Below, piece after piece: positions 26,175 to 35,526 of a stretch of DNA of 64,000 nucleotides. A program made the position numbers and the translations under genes. This stretch comes from Nostoc sp. NIES-4103 (GTDB lineage Bacteria; Cyanobacteriota; Cyanobacteriia; Cyanobacteriales; Nostocaceae). How positions within the stretch are numbered: position 1 is the stretch's first letter; the number at the start of each line of letters is the position of its first letter. Below the pieces are notes generated by a model. That model worked only from the letters and a program-made list of their open reading frames with translations. It was not told where the DNA came from and ran no database searches. The stretch spans positions 5,543,763 to 5,607,762 of the forward strand of contig NZ_AP018288.1 in assembly GCF_002368335.1 (NCBI RefSeq). The letters run 5' to 3'.

Positions 26175-26665
26175 ATTGTCCCCTCGTAATATATACAGGT
26201 AAGCAAGTCTAGTTGTGAGTTCACACTACTCAAACCACACCACAGACAAAAAGACGATTTACAGCAGTTTGCAAGTAAATGAAGTATACATAATTATGAT
26301 AAATCTTGTGGGGTGGGCATCCTGCCCGCCCTTGTGTACCTCATTCAGATAAAATGCGCTGTATTAAGTTACTGACAAATAGAATTTTAGAGAAACTCGT
26401 AGTTTTATTGTGCTACATTTTTCTACTGATGACACATTTACTTAATGTAAATACAAGTATTTTATCCGAAAATAATATAGCAATCCGATTTGATGATTGA
26501 GAATCACTCGTAGAGGTAAGGGACTGGGGACTGGCGACTGGGGACTGGGAAGAAGAAATAAAGGTGTACTGAGTTTTGTTCAAAAATCAAATATGAGTCC
26601 TATAGTAGTGAGTTTAATCAGCGTTACAATCGATTGAGACAAGTAAAAAACCTAGTTAAGTCCTC
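26175..26665. other. Intergenic region with repeat fragments
   Basis: About 490 bp. It holds a GTGGGCA/TGCCC hairpin repeat (26308-26330), a GGGGACT heptamer run (26519-26550) and a solo inverted-repeat end (26579-26605). No gene seen. Confidence 0.6.
26579..26605. repeat. Solo end of the 51930-52067 miniature element family
   Basis: TTCAAAAATCAAATATGAGT followed by CCTATAG differs at one position from the reverse complement of the left end of the 51930-52067 element. No partner end is nearby. Confidence 0.6.
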
Positions 26666-27298
26666 ATGAAGGCTGATTTGACATCTACAGCTACACCTGA
26701 TTTTGTGAGTACGCTATCTCAAGCTGCTATTGCATATCGAGGACAGGGAGTAGCACGCCCTAAGCCTGAAGTATTAGTAAATGCCTTATTACAAGCAGAA
26801 AAAGCTGCTAAGCAGCAACGGCTAACTTATACTTTTGAGTCTCTTGTGGGTAAATGGCGGCTTTGCTTTGCTACTGGTACAAAAAAAGCTAGAGAACGAG
26901 GGGGAATTGTTCTAGGTAAAGGTTTGTATGTGCCCAAATTTGCAGCAATTCATATTTCCTTTAATGCAAGTTTAGAAGAAAATTCAGGCAAAGGTGAAAT
27001 TGCTAATCAGGTTCAATTGGGTTCTGTGTTGTTGCAGCTAACAGGGCCAGCGCAATATTTAGGCAAGAAAAATCTATTGGCATTTGACTTTAACCACATG
27101 CTTATTAGTTTGTTTGGTCGTACAGTTTACAACAAGCCAATTCGCTCTGGTAAAGTTCAGTCCGAAGATTTCTACAACCAGCCCATAGCTAAATTACCCT
27201 TCTTCGCGTTCTTTATAGTAACAAAAGATTTTATTGCAGCTCGTGGGCGTGGGGGAGGGCTAGCACTTTGGATTCGAGAAACGATCATTGATGACTGA
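26666..27298 (+). CDS. Conserved cyanobacterial protein, possibly fibrillin-like
   Basis: A 210-aa protein. The segment FESLVGKWRLCFATGTKK resembles the opening of PAP/fibrillin domains, followed by alternating beta-strand-like segments as in lipocalin-type barrels. Ends GRGGGLALWIRE. No signal peptide or membrane helix. I am not certain of the family; a lipid- or pigment-binding role would be inference. Confidence 0.7.
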   Translation: MKADLTSTATPDFVSTLSQAAIAYRGQGVARPKPEVLVNALLQAEKAAKQQRLTYTFESLVGKWRLCFATGTKKARERGGIVLGKGLYVPKFAAIHISFNASLEENSGKGEIANQVQLGSVLLQLTGPAQYLGKKNLLAFDFNHMLISLFGRTVYNKPIRSGKVQSEDFYNQPIAKLPFFAFFIVTKDFIAARGRGGGLALWIRETIIDD

Positions 27299-27306
27299 TA
27301 ACTGAT

Positions 27307-27328
27307 GGCTGATCATTGATCAGTAGCC
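27307..27328 (+). terminator. Hairpin after the fibrillin-like gene
   Basis: GGCTGATCA and TGATCAGTAGCC form a stem 9 bp past the stop. No clear U-run follows, so termination is uncertain. Confidence 0.4.
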
Positions 27329-27378
27329 GTCATTGACTGCGTATACTAGTACTCTGTCCCATTAATTATGGGGGCTAA

Positions 27379-27571
27379 AATAACGAACCACAAATGACGC
27401 AAAGAACGCTAAAAAAGAGGAAAAAAAGAAAAATTTAATTTGACTTTTTCCCTCAAAATTAATGACATGAACCACTGGTAGTTCATCGCAAAAGTTTTGA
27501 CAGGTGAATCAGTTTTGAAATTTTTCTTCTTTACCTTTGCGCTCTTTGCGCCCTTTGCGGTTCGTTCTATT
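27379..27571. mobile_element. Miniature inverted-repeat element of the ACGAACC(A/G)CAAA family
   Basis: The left end AACGAACCACAAATGACGC and the right end (reverse complement AACGAACCGCAAAGGGCGC) are inverted copies continuing imperfectly for about 50 bp into AAGAAAAATTT. There is no ORF inside. Fragments of related repeats occur at 22472-22534, 50357-50388 and 53524-53555. Confidence 0.7.
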
Positions 27572-27744
27572 AACCTTCAAATTTAATACGATAAACCACT
27601 AGAACTAATGAAAGTCTACTTTGCTGATTTATTAACTTTTACTCAGCACTCAGCACTTCAAGTGAGATGGATAATTTTTTAATTTTTTGGACAGAACTTA
27701 ATATTTGAGTAGTTATAGAGTAGATTAAACAGCCTATGACTTGT

Positions 27745-27924
27745 CTATTTACCTTTCTCTCTGTCTAGTTTCTCCTGTACAGCATCTCTGCAAAACTGTG
27801 CAGGGTTATCTTGTTTCTGTATCTCTTCTTTCATTTCCTTTGTGGCTCTAAAAGTAACATTTTCCGTTAAGTCTCTGCTTGGTGGATTATCAAAATTTTC
27901 TGGTCTACCTTTAGCTTTACCCAT
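27745..27924 (-). CDS. Small basic protein, possible ribbon-helix-helix regulator
   Basis: I start it at ATG 27924 (59 aa, MGKAKGRPENFDNPPSRDL...). The part LTENVTFRATKEMKEEIQKQDNPAQFCRDAVQEKL resembles the strand-helix-helix layout of small DNA-binding RHH proteins. Divergent from the SAP-like gene, with starts about 35 bp apart, so they may share a control region. Plasmid or phage origin is likely but unproven. Confidence 0.55.
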   Translation of the reverse strand: MGKAKGRPENFDNPPSRDLTENVTFRATKEMKEEIQKQDNPAQFCRDAVQEKLDREKGK

Positions 27925-27958
27925 TGTGTAGAAAAGTAAAATCGTTTGAAGTCGGTGC

Positions 27959-28429
27959 TTGCGTCGAGCTACAGTTTTTAACGGTGACGTTCTCAACTTC
28001 CCGGTCGATGCACGTCACCGTATCCACGTTAAAAATGGACACTTTTATTTTATGTTCACAAGGTCAGAACTGGAAGTTAAAACCATTCCAGAACTTAGCA
28101 GTCTGTGCCAACGTTACGGCATCAAGCCAACAGGTAACAGAGGGTACAAGACTAGTTACATCACTTCTCTGATGGCATTCCCGACTATAGCTATCTCACA
28201 GTTCAAGCAAGGTAGGGGGTTAAAAGCGCTTGATTTTGCTGACTTTCAGGCAATAGGAAGAATGATAGAGATGATGGAATCCCTCACTGATGAGCAAGCA
28301 GCACTCATCAAAATCACACTCGAAGGTAGGAGGATGGCTTACCCGGACAGATACGACCAGGAGAGGTTGCTGGCACTTCATCAGGCTAAGATGCTTCTTG
28401 AAAGAGCATTTGCACTGTTGAGCCAATAA
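27959..28429 (+). CDS. SAP-like domain protein, unknown function
   Basis: Up to 156 aa from a TTG at 27959; the start is uncertain. Residues about 42-70 (IPELSSLCQRYGIKPTGNRGYKTSYITSLM) have the form of a SAP helix-extended-loop-helix DNA-binding motif. The C-terminal half is helical (FQAIGRMIEMMESLTDEQAALIKITLEGRR). Codon choice looks richer in G+C than neighbours, suggesting transfer. Pairs divergently with the small regulator gene. Confidence 0.55.
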   Translation: MRRATVFNGDVLNFPVDARHRIHVKNGHFYFMFTRSELEVKTIPELSSLCQRYGIKPTGNRGYKTSYITSLMAFPTIAISQFKQGRGLKALDFADFQAIGRMIEMMESLTDEQAALIKITLEGRRMAYPDRYDQERLLALHQAKMLLERAFALLSQ

Positions 28430-28537
28430 CACGACGTGAGTTCGACGGAACCTAACCCCAACCCCTTCCCTTGTAGGGAAGGGGCAAAAAATCTACACAT
28501 TGATACGAAAGAATAAGGTTTTTAAGCCTCTCCCCTG

Positions 28538-30523
28538 CTATCCTCGCGGACAAAATCGTTGTACTCTTTGGGGAAGTTGCCTACACATTTGTTGTAAACT
28601 TTGAGGATTAAGTTGCCACCAAGCAAATAATCCCAAACTAGTACCTCCCACTAGCAAAATTAATAATCCTCCAAGCAGTAATAAAGGCTTACCCCGACTT
28701 GGTTTTTTAACTGGTGTTGGCGTTGGTGTTGGTTCCTCTGTCAGATCCAAATCTAACAGCGCTTGAGAACTTTCTGTCAAATAATCTTGTTCTGCTGGTA
28801 TTTGTTCTATTTCTAGTTGTTCTTCTTGTATGTGTTCTATTGCTAATTGTTCTTCTTGTGGTTCTTCTACTTTTAAAATTTCAACTGGTAACTGTGGGGG
28901 AGTCGCCAGCACTAAATCTGCTGGAGAGACACGACAAAGAGTCAGAACAACGGATATATTATCATGACCATTTTTCTGGTTTGCTAAATTAATCCAATCA
29001 CGCACAGCATCTTCAACTGATAGTTCTCCTGTTAACACTGGTATTGCGTAATCTTGCCAGGATTGTTCTACCCAATTATTATCACTTAAACCATCAGAAC
29101 ACAGTAGCAAGACTCCATCTTCTTCTAAGATCAATCGCTTAATTACAAGACGCAGAAATTCAGCATCTTTTGTCCCCAATGCTTGGGTGAGGGCAGTTGC
29201 ATCTGGTCTAGTGAGTGCTTTACGATATAAACTCCGAACATAGCGAACTTCGCGTGTTGCCACAACATCATCAACTGTCAATAGCTGACAGTAGTCGCGA
29301 GTTATCCAGTAAGCACGGCTATCACCGACACTTGCTAAATAAAGTTCATGAGCATTTTTTGACTGCCATCCAGAAGTTGTTTCTATTCGTTGGGGAATTT
29401 GCACCGCCATGACGAGGGTTGTAGCCATGCGTTCTCTGCCTTGGCGTTTTTGTTCATCATTGCGGGAGCAAATTACATTATTCACCACCCGTAAACTTGC
29501 TTCTAGTTGTTCTTGCAATAACTTTGGTGATAGGAGTTCTGTCTGTTGTTCCACCTCTGCTAATAAGGCACGAACTTGCAATTTCAAAGACTGCACCGCT
29601 AATTGACTAGCAACTTCACCGCCTTGGTGTCCGCCAATGCCATCACAAACAATAGCCAAATGGTTTAGTAATAAGTCATCTTCACTAGAAGCGAGTGGAT
29701 AGCAACTATCTTCATTTTGTGTCAGTTGGGGGCCTGTATCTGTTGCTCCTGCAACCTTTAAGCTTAAAGGTAATTGTGCTGCTGATAAAAGTAATAAGGC
29801 GTTGAGTTGAGTGGCAATGGTCTCTAACTCTACCTCAGTACTACACATCTGCTCAACTATATTTTTTAACTCCTGGGTTTTTGCAGATGCTACCCAAGGC
29901 TGCCAAGATTGACCTAAATCTTGTAAATTCAATTTCTGGGTGTTTTGCGTTTCGTGAAGTTCCAACAGTCGCACACACCAACCTTGTACTCGCAAGTTAT
30001 CTGGCAATAGCAGACTTTGGGCAACTCCTAATTCCAGTAAAGGTTGCCAAAGTTGCAGAATTTGCCATAGCCAATAAACTTGCCGTATCGCTGTTGCTTG
30101 TTGCCAGAAGTCAGCAATTGTTGGGTAGAGATTTCCTGTTTCGTCTATAGGAACATTTTCCAGTAAGAGGATACCACTAGCGTTTGCATCTTCCGTAGAA
30201 GAGCGAGCAAACCCATATGCTTGGGGAATATGCCAATGCTCTTGATATAGTTTCAAGTATGGAATAACTACTTTTGGTAACTCTTCTGGTGCATCTGGTG
30301 GCAGTCCTGGCTGAGTATCCAGCCAAACTTGCTGCGTAATTACCTCATACCTATCTGCAACTTTTGTGCCTGGTGGTATTTTAGCTGCTAATGAGCCGCT
30401 AGCCCAGAGATAGCGGTAAATTAAAGGCGTTTGACAACTTGCACAAAAGCGACTACCCATAGTATTGATGGGGCGATCGCAGTCTGAATTGATGCAATAA
30501 ATTATCGGCTGTGTAGAAATCAT
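28538..30523 (-). CDS. PP2C-family protein phosphatase with zinc ribbon and C-terminal anchor
   Basis: A 661-aa protein. Four cysteines at the N-terminus (C10, C15, C27, C30) form a zinc ribbon. A middle region (about 50-230) resembles a degenerate kinase-like fold. A PP2C domain (about 250-510) carries QNEDSCYP, VCDGIGGHQGGE, ASVGDSRAYWI, LCSDGLSDN and GHDNISVVL, the metal-binding aspartates being intact. An acidic EEQL-rich linker follows, then one transmembrane helix (about 615-640). Likely opposes Hanks-type kinases such as the one at 41231. Confidence 0.9.
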   Translation of the reverse strand: MISTQPIIYCINSDCDRPINTMGSRFCASCQTPLIYRYLWASGSLAAKIPPGTKVADRYEVITQQVWLDTQPGLPPDAPEELPKVVIPYLKLYQEHWHIPQAYGFARSSTEDANASGILLLENVPIDETGNLYPTIADFWQQATAIRQVYWLWQILQLWQPLLELGVAQSLLLPDNLRVQGWCVRLLELHETQNTQKLNLQDLGQSWQPWVASAKTQELKNIVEQMCSTEVELETIATQLNALLLLSAAQLPLSLKVAGATDTGPQLTQNEDSCYPLASSEDDLLLNHLAIVCDGIGGHQGGEVASQLAVQSLKLQVRALLAEVEQQTELLSPKLLQEQLEASLRVVNNVICSRNDEQKRQGRERMATTLVMAVQIPQRIETTSGWQSKNAHELYLASVGDSRAYWITRDYCQLLTVDDVVATREVRYVRSLYRKALTRPDATALTQALGTKDAEFLRLVIKRLILEEDGVLLLCSDGLSDNNWVEQSWQDYAIPVLTGELSVEDAVRDWINLANQKNGHDNISVVLTLCRVSPADLVLATPPQLPVEILKVEEPQEEQLAIEHIQEEQLEIEQIPAEQDYLTESSQALLDLDLTEEPTPTPTPVKKPSRGKPLLLLGGLLILLVGGTSLGLFAWWQLNPQSLQQMCRQLPQRVQRFCPRG

Positions 30524-30652
30524 AAAAGTATAAATTTAAGGAATAAATCAACTCGTAAATTTCGATTAAATTTAGCTGTCAACAACTTGAAGGCTAGAAT
30601 AGACTGTACTTGTGTACCTCTGACTACAACTTGTTACTGAAATTAATCAAAA

Positions 30653-30775
30653 TTGGGTATTGGGTACTGGGGATTGGGTATTGGGGATTGGGTATTGGGG
30701 ATTTGCGATTGGAAAGATTTTCCTAGTCCCCAGTCCCTAGTCCCCAGTCACCAGTCCCCAGTCCCCAGTCCACAT
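30653..30775. repeat. STRR heptamer tract upstream of nfeD
   Basis: Units GGGTATT/GGGGATT followed by the complementary CCCCAGT type; the two halves can pair. Confidence 0.8.
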
Positions 30776-30795
30776 GTAGTGTCTAGGATGGCGCT

Positions 30796-31227
30796 ATGCC
30801 AAGTTCTACCTTAATTTGGCTGTTGGCGGGAGGAGTTCTGTGTTTAATGGAACTGTTCTTACCATCGGCTTTTGTTGCCTTTATTATGGGAATCAGCGCC
30901 TTTGTAGTGGCGTTGTTGTCTTTAGTGGGTTTAAGTATATGGCTACAAGTTACGCTTTGGCTATTACTTTCTGTAGTGTTATTTGTGCTGTCGCGGCGGT
31001 TTTTGCAACCACGACGACGTAAGTCAAAAATTCAAGATGCTGTGATAGCTGAAACTTTAACAGAAATTCCGGCTGGACAAGCCGGACGGGTGCTATATGA
31101 GGGAAATTCTTGGCGGGCAAAATGTGACGATGACAAACTCAGCATAGCACCCGATCAAAGAGTGTATGTAGTTAGAAGAGAAGGTACCACTTTAATTGTG
31201 ATGCCAGAAAATTTGTTGCATTCTTAG
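30796..31227 (+). CDS. NfeD-family membrane protein
   Basis: A 143-aa short NfeD protein: two or three hydrophobic helices (about 5-75) followed by an OB-fold domain (AGQAGRVLYEGNSWRAKCDD...DQRVYVVRREGTTLIV). NfeD proteins partner stomatin-type SPFH proteins, and the next gene is one, 272 bp on. The pair is thought to organise membrane domains. Confidence 0.88.
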   Translation: MPSSTLIWLLAGGVLCLMELFLPSAFVAFIMGISAFVVALLSLVGLSIWLQVTLWLLLSVVLFVLSRRFLQPRRRKSKIQDAVIAETLTEIPAGQAGRVLYEGNSWRAKCDDDKLSIAPDQRVYVVRREGTTLIVMPENLLHS

Positions 31228-31455
31228 TTGGGAATTGGGAATTGGGAATGGGGAATTGGGAATGGGGAATTGGTAATTGGGAATTGGTAATTGGGAATTG
31301 GTAATTGGGAATTGGTAATTGGGAATTGGTAATTGGATTCTACTATTAGTCATCACATCTGGCCCACTACCCATCACCCATTACCCATTACCTCATCTCC
31401 CTCATCTCCCCGATCCCCCCTATCTCCCCTATCTCCCTATCCCCATCTCCTCATC
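31228..31455. repeat. Tandem repeats between nfeD and the SPFH gene
   Basis: A run of GGGAATTGGTAATT-type units (31230-31335), then CCCATTACCCATCACC and CTCATCTCCC units. It separates the two genes of a usual operon. Confidence 0.8.
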
Positions 31456-31499
31456 TTGTTTAAAGAAACATTGAATACTCAAAATTCAGGAGCTTTACA

Positions 31500-32507
31500 A
31501 TGGGACAATTATTTTTACTAATGTTTCTAGCCCTTGGTGGTGGTGCCGTGGCTGGGTCTGTTAAAGTCGTCAATCAGGGCAACGAAGCTTTGGTGGAAAG
31601 ATTGGGTAGTTATAATAAAAAACTGGAACCAGGACTTAATTTCGTTTTTCCTTTCCTAGATAAAATCGTTTATCAAGAAACTATCCGGGAAAAAGTTTTA
31701 GATATTCCTCCCCAAAAATGCATCACCCGCGACAACGTTGGTATTGAAGTGGATGCGGTGGTTTACTGGCGCATTGTGGATATGGAAAAAGCCTGGTACA
31801 AGGTGGAAAATCTCCAGTCGGCAATGGTGAATTTGGTACTTACTCAAATTCGCTCGGAAATGGGACAACTAGAGTTAGATCAAACTTTTACTGCCCGTTC
31901 TCAAATTAATGAACTTTTGTTAAGGGATTTGGACATTGCCACCGATCCTTGGGGCGTAAAAGTCACACGGGTAGAACTACGAGATATTATACCTTCTCAG
32001 GCAGTGCGAGAATCGATGGAATTGCAAATGTCAGCGGAACGCCGCAGACGGGCAGCAATTTTAACTTCCGAAGGCGATCGCGAGGCTGCTGTCAATAGTG
32101 CTAGAGGTAAAGCTGATGCCCAAGTTCTAGAAGCAGAAGCCCGTCAAAAAGCGGTAATTTTACAGGCAGAAGCGGAACAAAAAGCGATCGTTCTCAAAGC
32201 CCAAGCGGAACGCCAGCAACAGGTTCTCAAAGCCCAAGCCATTGCTGAGTCAGCTGAAATTATTGCCCAAAAAATCAATACTAACCCTAGTGCCCACCAA
32301 GCTGTGGAAGTCTTGTTTGCTTTGGGCTATCTCGATATGGGTGCAACAATTGGTAAAAGCGATAGCAGCAAGGTAATGTTTATGGATCCCCGTTCTATTC
32401 CCGCTACTTTCGAGGGTATACGCTCTATCGTCTCAGATTCTCAAGCTGACTCCAACCAGTTATTTTCTGGGCAAATACCAGGAGTGAATAATAATCGCGC
32501 TAGTTAA
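31500..32507 (+). CDS. SPFH/Band 7 (paraslipin-type) protein
   Basis: A 335-aa stomatin-like protein. It has one N-terminal membrane segment, the Band 7 domain (about 20-190: NQGNEALVERLGSYNKKLEPGLNFVFPF, DVVYWRI-like core, ELRDIIPSQAVRESMELQMSAERRRRA) and a long Ala/Glu/Gln coiled coil (about 185-260). The C-terminal ALGYLDMGATIGK segment suits oligomerisation. Partner of NfeD upstream. Confidence 0.92.
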   Translation: MGQLFLLMFLALGGGAVAGSVKVVNQGNEALVERLGSYNKKLEPGLNFVFPFLDKIVYQETIREKVLDIPPQKCITRDNVGIEVDAVVYWRIVDMEKAWYKVENLQSAMVNLVLTQIRSEMGQLELDQTFTARSQINELLLRDLDIATDPWGVKVTRVELRDIIPSQAVRESMELQMSAERRRRAAILTSEGDREAAVNSARGKADAQVLEAEARQKAVILQAEAEQKAIVLKAQAERQQQVLKAQAIAESAEIIAQKINTNPSAHQAVEVLFALGYLDMGATIGKSDSSKVMFMDPRSIPATFEGIRSIVSDSQADSNQLFSGQIPGVNNNRAS

Positions 32508-32666
32508 GATAGGGGGATAGGGGGATAGGAGGATAAGGGGATGAGGGTGACAGGTAATGGGTAATGGGTAAGATTTGATGACTAATAGTAGAATCCAATT
32601 CTCTTTTTCCCAATTACCAATTCCCAATGCCCAATGCCCCATGCCCCATGCCCCACTCCCAATTCC
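32508..32666. repeat. Tandem repeat tract between SPFH and Fur-family genes
   Basis: GGGGATA/GGTAATGG units followed by CCCAATT/CCCCATG units; convergent genes flank it. Confidence 0.75.
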
Positions 32667-32669
32667 CAG

Positions 32670-33074
32670 TTAATGACTAACTTCAGCACCTTGATTTATG
32701 TGGCATTGGTCACACAAACCAAAAAATTCAAGGGTGTGATAAAAAATTTTAAACTTATGGCTGGATTCTAACTGACTTTCTAGGTCATGTACGGGACATT
32801 GATTAATTGGAATGGAAATACCGCATTGCAGGCAAGTGAGGTGATGTTTGTCTTGCTGCGCTAGGCTATACAAAGCTTCGCCGTTAGCCAAAGTCCGCAC
32901 TTGTACCATACCTTCCAGTTTTAAAGCTTCCAAGGAGCGGTAAACTGTTGCTAGACCCATACTCTGATTGCGATTACGTAGTTCTACGTAAATATCTTGG
33001 GCAGAAATGCCTTGTTTGAGAATTTTCAGGAGGTTTAAAATACGCTCTTGACTGCGGGTGTGTATGGCTCTCAT
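32670..33074 (-). CDS. Fur-family metalloregulator, probably Zur (FurB)
   Basis: I take ATG 33074 (134 aa, MRAIHTRSQERILN); an upstream start at 33128 is open. The winged helix is AQDIYVELRNRNQSMGLATVYRSLEALKLEGMV; the metal sites are HHLTCLQCG and CDQCH, giving the CxxC pairs of a structural zinc site. From memory the sequence is closest to cyanobacterial FurB/Zur, a zinc-responsive repressor; the call rests on that and not on a search. Confidence 0.85.
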   Translation of the reverse strand: MRAIHTRSQERILNLLKILKQGISAQDIYVELRNRNQSMGLATVYRSLEALKLEGMVQVRTLANGEALYSLAQQDKHHLTCLQCGISIPINQCPVHDLESQLESSHKFKIFYHTLEFFGLCDQCHINQGAEVSH

Positions 33075-33128
33075 AGACAATTGTTTGAATTTGCCACTGT
33101 AGAGGAAGCTGTTGTACTGGCTAACCAA

Positions 33129-33443
33129 TAAATTAACTATAACTGCTCCATAGCCCTATTTTGAATCAGTTGGAGCAGATAGTTATGAGCAGCGCGATCG
33201 CAGCATTCAGCAAAAGCCCGTGCAAAGTCACTTGCTAGCATTTGCATCTATACCATTGCGTTCAATAAGAATGAATTGTTAACGTGAGTTCGACGGATTG
33301 AAAAAACCCCGCTTCCATTCCTCTGGTTTATCAGGAGAGGGGCTTTAACAAGGTTATTAAAGCCCCTCTCCGCTTTGGAGAGGGGTTGAGGGGAGGTTCA
33401 TCGAACTTAGGTAATTATTAGTACTCTATAGATCCGCCGTAGA
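33129..33443. other. Upstream region of the Fur-family gene
   Basis: It holds an inverted repeat CTGCTCCA / TGGAGCAG (33143-33178), which could be an operator for the Fur-family gene, and the element at 33282-33412. I see no canonical Zur box. Confidence 0.45.
33282..33412. mobile_element. Miniature inverted-repeat element of the AGTTCGA family
   Basis: Left end ACGTGAGTTCGACGG; the right end (reverse complement) is ACCTAAGTTCGATGA. Inside is a perfect 15-bp stem (33334-33348 with 33357-33371). Related single ends are at 28434-28448 and 47739-47752. Confidence 0.65.
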
Positions 33444-33731
33444 TTAATACCTCGAAATTTGTTTACCCTCAGCAGTGATACTGTATTTAATATTCAAACT
33501 CCGCAATTTTTTAGTTATATCTTTTATATCCTCTCCTCTTCCTACTACTATTTTCAAATAATTTTTAGTAAATTCTGGTACTTTAGTTTCCAAATTGATG
33601 TTAATATCACCTATTTTTATCGTATATATATCTTTGCTAGCACTTTCCTCTTGTCTCTCTGCATGAGAAAGTTCTTTTACTACCATTCGCTCAATTGTTG
33701 CGTTGTTGACGATTTCCTTTTGTGCGTTCAT
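33444..33731 (-). CDS. Hypothetical protein
   Basis: I start it at ATG 33731 (95 aa, MNAQKEIVNNATIERMVV), preceded by CGAGG; a longer reading to 33827 is possible. Two parts: a charged N-terminus and a beta-rich segment (IYTIKIGDININLETKVPEFTKNYLKIVVGRGEDIKDITKKL). I recognise no family. Confidence 0.55.
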   Translation of the reverse strand: MNAQKEIVNNATIERMVVKELSHAERQEESASKDIYTIKIGDININLETKVPEFTKNYLKIVVGRGEDIKDITKKLRSLNIKYSITAEGKQISRY

Positions 33732-35101
33732 TTTTAAACCTCGCTTTCTTGTGGTATTCTTGTTAATTATTTGGTATTTCAAGGGATTTGCCAGTGTTTT
33801 TTTGATTTTCTCACAGGCACAGAGCAAAACTATTTAGCTTGGTAAAACTAGTACTGGCAACGCCAAAAAATGGTAAACTTGCACTTGAATTACATCAAGC
33901 CTTCTCTAATAACTGTGTTACTGTTATCTTCTGGATTAGCACCAACTACAACATTCAGTGACTCATAACTTAGCTACTCAATTTGCAATTACAAATCTTA
34001 TTTTTAAGTTAAACGAGTTATACTTGCTCAGCATTTATTGCCTCGGCATTAGATGTCAAGATGGTTTCAGTTCAAAGTGTGTCTTGATTTATTAGTTGAC
34101 TAGATAATATTCCATATATTAACTTACAGCATATCAATCACCTAGTAAACCATTTATACAAAACTACCTACTTTTCCCACCTTTCCTACTTTTCTCACCG
34201 TTATTAGTTTGTAATGGTTAAAATTAATTAAAAATCTATCAAAAGATTGATTTTATAATAGCTTACTCCCTATATTGGTAACATTTAGCTATAACCAATG
34301 AAAGCTCTGAAAAATTAAGGTCAACTGTTAACTATGTAACTCATATAACTCACCAAGGTACAATAATTACCAGTAATTAATTTTACTTTTTTGACCGAGA
34401 CAATTTGAGGTCACAGATTAGAGCTTGGGTACAAAACCTCTCAAACCGTTCATTTTAGCTGTACTTGATGTCCTCTGTAGTTTGTTTTTCCGTTACCTGT
34501 GCGTAAGTCCTGGAGATTTTGGATTTAAGTCAAAATTTCAAATCTCAAAACAGGTTTCAGAACCACTACAGTTGTATAGCAAAGAATAGAAAAGAGGTAC
34601 TGTTAACAGCTTTAAAGCCGCCTAGTATCCATATCTGATGATGATTCCTTATCCTAAACTATGCCTCAACTGCTAGAACTATGAACAAATTGAACATCGT
34701 TAATTAAAACATCCTCTTAGAACAACTGACAAAAGCCATGGGTGAATCCAAAATCGGTTGACTATCAAGTCTTTAGAGGTGTCGCTCATAGTCTAAAATA
34801 GTTGGCTGAATGTAAAAAATCGCTATGATGCTTCTAGCGATGCTCGTAGCGTCATTTTGAAGGAGGTAGTGCCGACGCTTCCAGAAATGAAGCAGGGAGT
34901 AAATGTTAGCAATTGTTGGCTTTTACTCAATGGAACATAGAGAGATAATAAAAGAGTAAGCATTGAATGATCAAAAATCTTGAGTGGATTAGTATACTCA
35001 AGCTTTTTGCTTAAACACTGCGAATAATGCTTTTAAGCATTAGATGAACATTTTAGAGAGACTAATGGTTGAAAGTATTGATTTTAGAGGTTTGTAAACT
35101 T
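33732..35101. other. Long intergenic region, little recognisable content
   Basis: About 1.37 kb of AT-rich sequence. A frame at 34800-34970 contains LPEMKQ and a GAAATGAAGCAGGGA block faintly like a TnpB 3' end. A 31-codon frame from about 33869 has a hydrophobic stretch but no ribosome binding site. Nothing else is supportable. Confidence 0.5.
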
Positions 35102-35380
35102 GTGCAAAGGAAGTATCTAGCCAAAATTTTCGTGACGCTTCGCCCTTCAGTTTTAGATCCTGCTGGCGTGGCTGTACAATCTGGTCTTCAGCAACTGGGA
35201 TACAATAACGTTGAGCAGGTGCGGATTGGAAAGTACATAGAATTGACGATCACCTCGACGGAAGAAAAAAAAGCACGTCAAGACCTTGAACAGATTTGTG
35301 ACCAAATGCTAGCAAATCCGGTGATTGAAAATTATCGTTTTGATTTGATAGAGGTTGAAACCCAGACGGGGGTATTTTAG
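35102..35380 (+). CDS. purS: Phosphoribosylformylglycinamidine synthase subunit PurS
   Basis: A 92-aa PurS, the small structural subunit of the PurLQS complex in purine synthesis. Start is GTG 35102 with TAGAGG upstream, giving MQRKYLAKIFVTLRPSVLDPAG; the longer TTG reading from 35069 adds a non-homologous tail. Conserved LQQLGYNNVEQVRIGKYIEL is present. purQ follows 146 bp on after repeat sequence. Confidence 0.93.
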   Translation: MQRKYLAKIFVTLRPSVLDPAGVAVQSGLQQLGYNNVEQVRIGKYIELTITSTEEKKARQDLEQICDQMLANPVIENYRFDLIEVETQTGVF

Positions 35381-35520
35381 GGACTGGGTACTGGGAAAGA
35401 AATTCTTTTAAAATTTGGTTGGGATCTAAATTCCCATTCAAATATTCTTTGATACCCAGTCCCCAGTTCAATACCTAATTCTCTATCCCCATTCCCGAAT
35501 AACAAATGACAAATGACTAT
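35381..35520. repeat. Repeat-bearing spacer between purS and purQ
   Basis: Fragments of GGGACTGGGTACTGGG and ATACCCAGTCCCCAGTTC type, plus ACAAATGACAAATGAC heptamers just before purQ. Confidence 0.65.
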
Positions 35521-35526
35521 TAACTA

